Below, piece by piece: positions 6,469 to 10,208 of a DNA stretch of 10,208 nucleotides (position 1 is its first letter; every line of letters begins with the position of its first letter). The position numbers and the translations under genes were made by a program. The stretch is from Paracoccaceae bacterium (GTDB lineage: Bacteria > Pseudomonadota > Alphaproteobacteria > Rhodobacterales > Rhodobacteraceae). The notes under the pieces were generated by a model, which was not told the origin of the DNA, did not search any database, and saw only the letters and a program-made list of their open reading frames with translations. The stretch spans positions 1-10,208 of the forward strand of contig SKNG01000086.1 of the NCBI GenBank assembly GCA_007120685.1. The letters run 5' to 3'.

Positions 6469-7164
6469 ATGGAAACCACCGCCCTCGCCGCTGGCAGCGA
6501 GATCGATTTCTCGTTCATGTCCCTATTCTTTCGCGCCACGCTGACCGTCAAACTGGTGATGATCGGGCTGATCATCGCCTCGATCTGGTCCTGGGGCGTG
6601 ATCATCCAGAAGCATCTGACCTATCGCCGCAAGCGCGCCCAGTCCGAGGCATTCGACGCCGCCTTCTGGTCCGGCGAGCCGCTGGACGCGCTTTATGCCC
6701 GCATCGGCCCTGAACCCGCCACGGCGTCCGAACGCATCTTCGCCGCCGGCATGGCCGAATGGCAGCGCTCGCACCGGCAGGACGGCGGGTTGATCCCCGG
6801 CGCGGCGCAGCGCATCGACCGGTCCATGGATGTGGCCATCGACCGTGAGTCGCGCCAGTTGAACAGCAACCTGACAGTGCTGGCCTCGGTCGGCTCTGCC
6901 GCGCCCTTCGTGGGGCTGTTCGGCACCGTCTGGGGGATCATGCACGCCTTCCAGGAAATCGCCGTGATGCAATCGACCAGCCTGGCGGTGGTGGCGCCGG
7001 GCATCGCCGAGGCCCTGCTGGCCACCGCGCTGGGGCTGGCGGCGGCGATCCCGGCGACGATCTTCTTCAACAAGCTCAGCGATGACAGCGACGCCATCAC
7101 CTCGGGCTACGAGCAGTTTGCCGATGAGTTCGGCACGTTGCTGTCGCGCAATCTGGACGGCTGA
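6469..7164 (+). CDS. tolQ: Tol-Pal system motor protein TolQ
   Basis: TolQ is the multi-copy inner-membrane subunit of the proton-driven Tol motor, which pulls the outer membrane inward at the division site. The 231-residue protein has the usual three membrane segments (about 28-48, 138-160, 177-200). The conserved stretches are APFVGLFGTVWGIMHAF (145-161) and the TALGLAAAIP region (186-195). T153 and T186 probably correspond to the two channel-lining threonines of E. coli TolQ. The large cytoplasmic loop lies between the first two segments. It is the first gene of the operon. The ybgC thioesterase gene that precedes tolQ in many proteobacteria is absent here; the importer operon lies directly upstream. 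The Shine-Dalgarno region before the ATG is weak, with no good in-frame alternative. ExbB is the main alternative, but tolR, tolA and tolB follow, which settles the call. Confidence 0.95.
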   Translation: METTALAAGSEIDFSFMSLFFRATLTVKLVMIGLIIASIWSWGVIIQKHLTYRRKRAQSEAFDAAFWSGEPLDALYARIGPEPATASERIFAAGMAEWQRSHRQDGGLIPGAAQRIDRSMDVAIDRESRQLNSNLTVLASVGSAAPFVGLFGTVWGIMHAFQEIAVMQSTSLAVVAPGIAEALLATALGLAAAIPATIFFNKLSDDSDAITSGYEQFADEFGTLLSRNLDG

Positions 7165-7165
7165 C

Positions 7166-7642
7166 ATGGGCGCGCAACTGATGAAACGCCAAGGCGGCAC
7201 CGGCACCAGACGTCGGCGCGGCCGATCCGGGGGGCGGATGTCGGAAATCAACGTCACGCCCTTTGTGGACGTGATGCTGGTGCTCTTGATCATCTTCATG
7301 GTCGCCGCGCCGATGCTGACCGTTGGCGTGCCGATCGAGCTGCCACGTACCGCAGCCGGCGCACTGCCGGCCGAGCAGGAAGAACCGCTCAGCCTGACTC
7401 TGACCGCCGACGGGCGGATAATGATCCAGGAAACCCCGGTGGCTTCGGATGACCTGATCCCGACGCTGCGCGCGGTGGCGGCGGAACGGGCCGACGACCG
7501 GCTGTTCCTGCGCGCCGACGGGGTGATCCCCTATGAGCGGGTGATGCAGGTGATGGGGGCGCTCAATGCCGGGGGCTTCCGCACTATCGGGCTGGTCACC
7601 GATACCGGCGGCCCCGGCCTTGGCGCCGAGCGCGAACGCTGA
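7166..7642 (+). CDS. tolR: Tol-Pal system protein TolR (ExbD/TolR family)
   Basis: TolR is the second motor subunit, a single-pass inner-membrane protein that works as a dimer inside the TolQ ring. The 158-residue product has a very basic cytoplasmic start (about 7-24), then the family motif MSEINVTPFVDVMLVLLIIF (25-44). D35 is the expected proton-carrying aspartate equivalent to D23 of E. coli TolR. The single membrane helix spans about 34-53, and a periplasmic ExbD-type domain fills the rest. The frame is open upstream to 7082 inside tolQ; I placed the start at the ATG at 7166 because it lies one base after the tolQ stop and gives normal family length. The Shine-Dalgarno sequence is weak, so translation is probably coupled to tolQ. 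A 72-base gap with a GC-rich stem-loop follows before tolA. Confidence 0.94.
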   Translation: MGAQLMKRQGGTGTRRRRGRSGGRMSEINVTPFVDVMLVLLIIFMVAAPMLTVGVPIELPRTAAGALPAEQEEPLSLTLTADGRIMIQETPVASDDLIPTLRAVAAERADDRLFLRADGVIPYERVMQVMGALNAGGFRTIGLVTDTGGPGLGAERER

Positions 7643-7650
7643 GGGTTTCG

Positions 7651-7667
7651 CCCGGGGCGTCCCCGGG
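7651..7667 (+). repeat. All-GC stem-loop between tolR and tolA
   Basis: CCCGGGG (7651-7657) and CCCCGGG (7661-7667) form a perfect 7-bp all-GC stem with a three-base loop, starting eight bases after the tolR stop. No T-run follows. It lies in the only sizeable gap of an otherwise coupled operon, so it may adjust the TolA level relative to TolQR; that role is inference. Confidence 0.4.
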
Positions 7668-7714
7668 GCATCCATGACGGCTGACCGAAGGGGCGGGCCG
7701 AAGACGGTGACGGA

Positions 7715-8902
7715 ATGAACACGGGCCAGAAGATATCGTTGGCGATGCATGGCGGGTTGATCCTGGCCGTGGTGCTGGCCGATGCCTTCAGCACGCCGCG
7801 CGCAGACCGCACGCCGGCGGTGACCGATGTGTCGCTGGTCTCGGCGGCGGAATTCGCGGCGATGTTCGGTCAGCCGGCGCCGCAAATGCCGACCGCCACG
7901 CCCGAGCCAGCGCCCGAACCAGGGTCCGAACCGATACCTGCCGCGCCCGCACCGGACCCCGAACCCGCGCCCCCGCCCCCGCCCCCGCCTGAGCCAGAGG
8001 CAGCGGCCCCGGCCGAACCCGCCCCGCCGCAGGATGGTACCGAGGATCAGCGGCAGGCCGCGGTGGTGGCGCCCGAGCCATCGCCCCCAGATGCCAGCCT
8101 GCGCCCGGTGCAGCGCCCGGCCGAGCGGGTGGCACCAGAGCCGGTTCCAGAGCCCGAGCCCGAGGTGGAGATCGGCCGCGTCGATCAGCCCGCCGTTACA
8201 CCCGAGGAAGAGGCCAGCGAGCCCGCCCCCGAGGCGCTGCCCGAACAGGAGCCCACGGCGCGCGAGGCCGCGGCCACCGAAACCGTGACCGAGGCCACCG
8301 AACTGAGCGAGACCGAAGCGCCCCGCCGCACCGCCACCGCGCCCGAGGTCAGCCTGCGCCCCGAACGCCGCCCCGCGCGCCCGCCCGCGCCCCAGACCGA
8401 ACCGCAAGCCGAACCGCCGACCACCACCCAGACCGCGCGCCCCGCGCCCGACCCCGACGAAACGCCCCCGCCGCCGGCACAGTCCGAGCCGCGCGCCGAT
8501 GCCATCGCCGATGCGCTGGCCGAGGCGCTGAGCGGGCAGGACACATCGCCCGCACCCGGCGCCGGCGGGACGACGACTGGCGGGCTGACCCAGGCCGATA
8601 TCGACATGCTGCGCCTGTCGGTCGAGGACTGCTGGAACGTCGGTGCGCTCTCCACCGAGGCGATGAACGTGGTGGTCACCATCGGCTTCGAGATGACACC
8701 CGATGCCCGCCCCGTGCCCGGCACGATCCAACTGGTCGAGGCCTCTGGCGGCGGACCGGTTGCGCAGAGCGGCGCCTTCGAGGCCGGTCGCCGGGCGATC
8801 ATCGAATGTGGTACAAACGGCTACGGATTGCCGTCGGATCTGTTCGAGGCCTGGCGGCAGGTGGAGATTACCTTCAATCCTGCAAGGATGAGTTTCAGAT
8901 GA
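7715..8902 (+). CDS. tolA: TolA-like periplasm-spanning energy transducer (TonB/TolA superfamily)
   Basis: This 395-residue protein should couple the TolQR motor to TolB and Pal. It has one N-terminal membrane helix (about 6-26). Within it S8 and H12 keep the Ser-x3-His spacing of the SHLS motif that TonB and TolA use to contact their motors, while the next two positions are V19 and D23 in place of Leu and Ser. Residues about 55-260 are a low-complexity linker rich in Pro, Glu and Ala, unlike the Ala/Lys helical domain II of E. coli TolA. It includes seven consecutive prolines (86-92) and a twice-repeated SLRPxxRPA unit (128-136, 213-221). The C-terminal domain (about 291-395) contains C306 and C365, possibly a disulfide, and resembles TolA/TonB C-terminal domains in size and layout. 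The call rests mainly on position between tolR and tolB; sequence alone could equally give 'energy transducer TonB'. Its stop overlaps the tolB start as ATGA. Confidence 0.85.
   Translation: MNTGQKISLAMHGGLILAVVLADAFSTPRADRTPAVTDVSLVSAAEFAAMFGQPAPQMPTATPEPAPEPGSEPIPAAPAPDPEPAPPPPPPPEPEAAAPAEPAPPQDGTEDQRQAAVVAPEPSPPDASLRPVQRPAERVAPEPVPEPEPEVEIGRVDQPAVTPEEEASEPAPEALPEQEPTAREAAATETVTEATELSETEAPRRTATAPEVSLRPERRPARPPAPQTEPQAEPPTTTQTARPAPDPDETPPPPAQSEPRADAIADALAEALSGQDTSPAPGAGGTTTGGLTQADIDMLRLSVEDCWNVGALSTEAMNVVVTIGFEMTPDARPVPGTIQLVEASGGGPVAQSGAFEAGRRAIIECGTNGYGLPSDLFEAWRQVEITFNPARMSFR
7964..7989 (-). repeat. G-rich tract on the tolA template strand with G-quadruplex potential
   Basis: The plus strand reads CCC, then GCG, then three runs of five C separated by single G (7964-7986), then GCC. 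The minus strand therefore has four G-tracts of at least three with loops of one, one and three bases, which fits a standard intramolecular G-quadruplex pattern. It encodes the polyproline run of TolA, so it may exist only because of proline codons. Confidence 0.5.
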
Positions 8903-10208
8903 CCGATATCGCCCGCCGCCCCTTCCTTGGCCTGCTGGCCGGTTTCGCCGCCGCGCCGCTGCCGGCGCTTGCGCAGTCCGGCCCCCTGCGCATCGAGGTT
9001 ACCGAAGGCGTGATCGAGCCCGTGCCCTATGCCATCCCCACCTTTCTGGCCGAGGGCAGCGGCGCCCAGGGTCATGCCGAGGGCATCACCCGCGTGATCG
9101 CGGCGAATCTGTCAGGCACCGGGTTGATGCGCGAGATTCCCGCCGACGCGCATATCGGGCGGATCAGCAGTTTCGACAGCCCGGTGCAGTTTTCCGACTG
9201 GCGCGCGATCAACGCCCAGGCGCTGATCACCGGCGCCGTGCAGACCCAGGGGCAGAACCTGAGCGTGCGGTTCCGGCTGTTCGATGTGGTTTCCGGCCAG
9301 CAGATGGGCGACGGGCTGCGACTGGACGCGCGCGCCGACGCCTGGCGGCGGGTGGCGCACCGGGTGTCCGATCAGGTCTATACCCGCCTGACCGGCGAGA
9401 GCGGCTATTTCGACAGCCGGGTGGTGTTCATCGCCGAAAGCGGCCCGCGCGAGAACCGGCGCAAGCAGGTGGCAATCATGGATCAGGACGGCGAGAACGT
9501 CCAGTTCCTGACCGATGGCAGCGCGCTGGCCTTCGCGCCGCGCTTTTCGCCCAGCGGAGACCGGATCCTGTTCACCAGCTACGAGAGCGGCTTTCCCCGC
9601 ATCTATCTGATGGATCTGGCCAACCGCCGGCGGCAGGTGATCGGCGACCAGCCCGGCACGATGACCTTTGCGCCCCGCTTCTCGCCCGATGGCGGGTCGA
9701 TGATCTATTCGCTGTCAGAGGGCGGCGCCACCAATCTTTACGTGCTGCAACTGTCCAGCGGGCAGCGGCGACGGCTGACCAGTTCCTCGGCCATCGACAC
9801 CGCGCCCAGCTATTCCCCTAACGGCCAGCAGGTGGTGTTCGAAAGCGACCGCAGCGGCACATCGCAGCTTTACGTGATGCCGTCGGGCGGGGGCGAGGTG
9901 CGGCGCATCAGCACCGGGCAGGGGCGCTATTCGACCCCGGTCTGGTCGCCGCGCGGCGATCTGATCGCCTTTACCAATTCGCGCGGCGGGCGCTTCCATA
10001 TCGGCGTCATGCGCACCGACGGGTCCGGCGAGCGGCTGCTGTCGGCCTCGTTCCTGGACGAGGGGCCGACCTGGGCGCCGAACGGCCGGGTGATCATGTT
10101 CACGCGCGAGGCGGCGGGGGCCGATCCGATGCTGATGTCGGTGGATATCACCGGCCGCAACCTGCGCCGCATTCCCACGCCCGGGCCGGCCTCGGACCCG
10201 GCCTGGTC
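8899..10208 (+). CDS. tolB: Tol-Pal system beta-propeller protein TolB (3' end cut by right edge)
   Basis: TolB is the periplasmic protein that binds Pal and the TolA C-terminal region. The frame is open from the ATG at 8899 to the window end: 436 residues, stopping in ASDPAW, which in this family lies only a few residues before the C-terminus. The signal peptide reads MTDIARRPFLGLLAGF, continues through an Ala/Pro-rich core and ends in ALA-Q, with likely cleavage after residue 25; its RRPFLG resembles the twin-arginine motif. The N-terminal alpha/beta domain covers about 26-165. The six-bladed propeller follows, marked by repeats of the (F/Y/W)(S/A)P-x-G type at about 214-220, 260-265, 304-309, 348-353 and 391-396, with the last one starting at the edge. 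The start overlaps the tolA stop, and AAGGA (8884-8888) supplies a ribosome site ten bases upstream. pal is expected next but is not in the window. Confidence 0.95.
   Translation, partial: MTDIARRPFLGLLAGFAAAPLPALAQSGPLRIEVTEGVIEPVPYAIPTFLAEGSGAQGHAEGITRVIAANLSGTGLMREIPADAHIGRISSFDSPVQFSDWRAINAQALITGAVQTQGQNLSVRFRLFDVVSGQQMGDGLRLDARADAWRRVAHRVSDQVYTRLTGESGYFDSRVVFIAESGPRENRRKQVAIMDQDGENVQFLTDGSALAFAPRFSPSGDRILFTSYESGFPRIYLMDLANRRRQVIGDQPGTMTFAPRFSPDGGSMIYSLSEGGATNLYVLQLSSGQRRRLTSSSAIDTAPSYSPNGQQVVFESDRSGTSQLYVMPSGGGEVRRISTGQGRYSTPVWSPRGDLIAFTNSRGGRFHIGVMRTDGSGERLLSASFLDEGPTWAPNGRVIMFTREAAGADPMLMSVDITGRNLRRIPTPGPASDPAW

Noticed and set aside
7082..7165. TolR start at 7082 inside tolQ
   Set aside because: It would add 28 residues with no TolR resemblance; the ATG at 7166 directly after the tolQ stop gives the normal length.
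7097..8731. A 544-codon open frame on the minus strand opposite tolR and tolA
   Set aside because: It is antisense to well-supported genes. Its Gly/Arg-rich, low-complexity product mirrors the GC-rich proline-coding DNA, and it shows no domain or ribosome site. High-GC genomes commonly give such frames.
1..10208. Search for an accessory system such as defence genes, toxin-antitoxin, phage genes or CRISPR
   Set aside because: Every gene falls in a conserved transport or envelope family, base composition looks even, and no arrays or mobility genes were seen.

Overview
The window is high-GC, tightly packed chromosomal DNA. Third codon positions are mostly G or C, genes overlap by ATGA or sit a few bases apart, and the gene families match an alphaproteobacterium, most likely Rhodobacterales (Paracoccus/Rhodobacter/Roseobacter type). 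That placement is a judgement from protein style and was not tested by a search. Nothing points to mobile DNA: no transposase, integrase, tRNA, rRNA, CRISPR array or long direct repeat was seen.

Layout. (1) Positions 1-1423, minus strand: an ABC exporter pair, with a MacB/LolD/YbbA-type ATPase followed through an ATGA overlap by an FtsX/YbbP-type permease cut by the left edge. (2) Positions 1424-1714: a divergent intergenic region with candidate promoters for both directions. (3) Positions 1715-6283, plus strand: a complete four-gene polyamine-type ABC importer in the order ATPase (PotA-like), periplasmic binding protein (PotD-like), permease (PotB-like, with a large extra periplasmic segment) and permease (PotC-like). 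Stem-loops flank the binding-protein gene, and a strong 12-bp stem-loop follows the last gene. (4) Positions 6469-10208, plus strand: the Tol envelope operon tolQ-tolR-tolA-tolB. tolB is cut by the right edge only a few codons before its expected end; pal would be expected next.

How the parts work. The importer ATPase powers a two-permease channel that receives its ligand from the binding protein. By family this is a polyamine or GABA-like amine, but the ligand cannot be fixed from sequence. TolQ and TolR form the proton-driven inner-membrane motor. TolA transmits the force across the periplasm, and TolB with Pal (outside the window) links it to the outer membrane during cell division. The minus-strand ABC pair probably moves or extracts a lipid, lipoprotein or other envelope substrate, but its substrate is unknown.

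I do not see a previously undescribed system here; these are conserved families. The points most worth a second look are a twin-arginine-like signal peptide on TolB, the roughly 140-residue insertion in the PotB-like permease, the acidic proline-rich TolA with a seven-proline run over a G-quadruplex-capable tract, and a near-sigma-54 motif upstream of tolQ.
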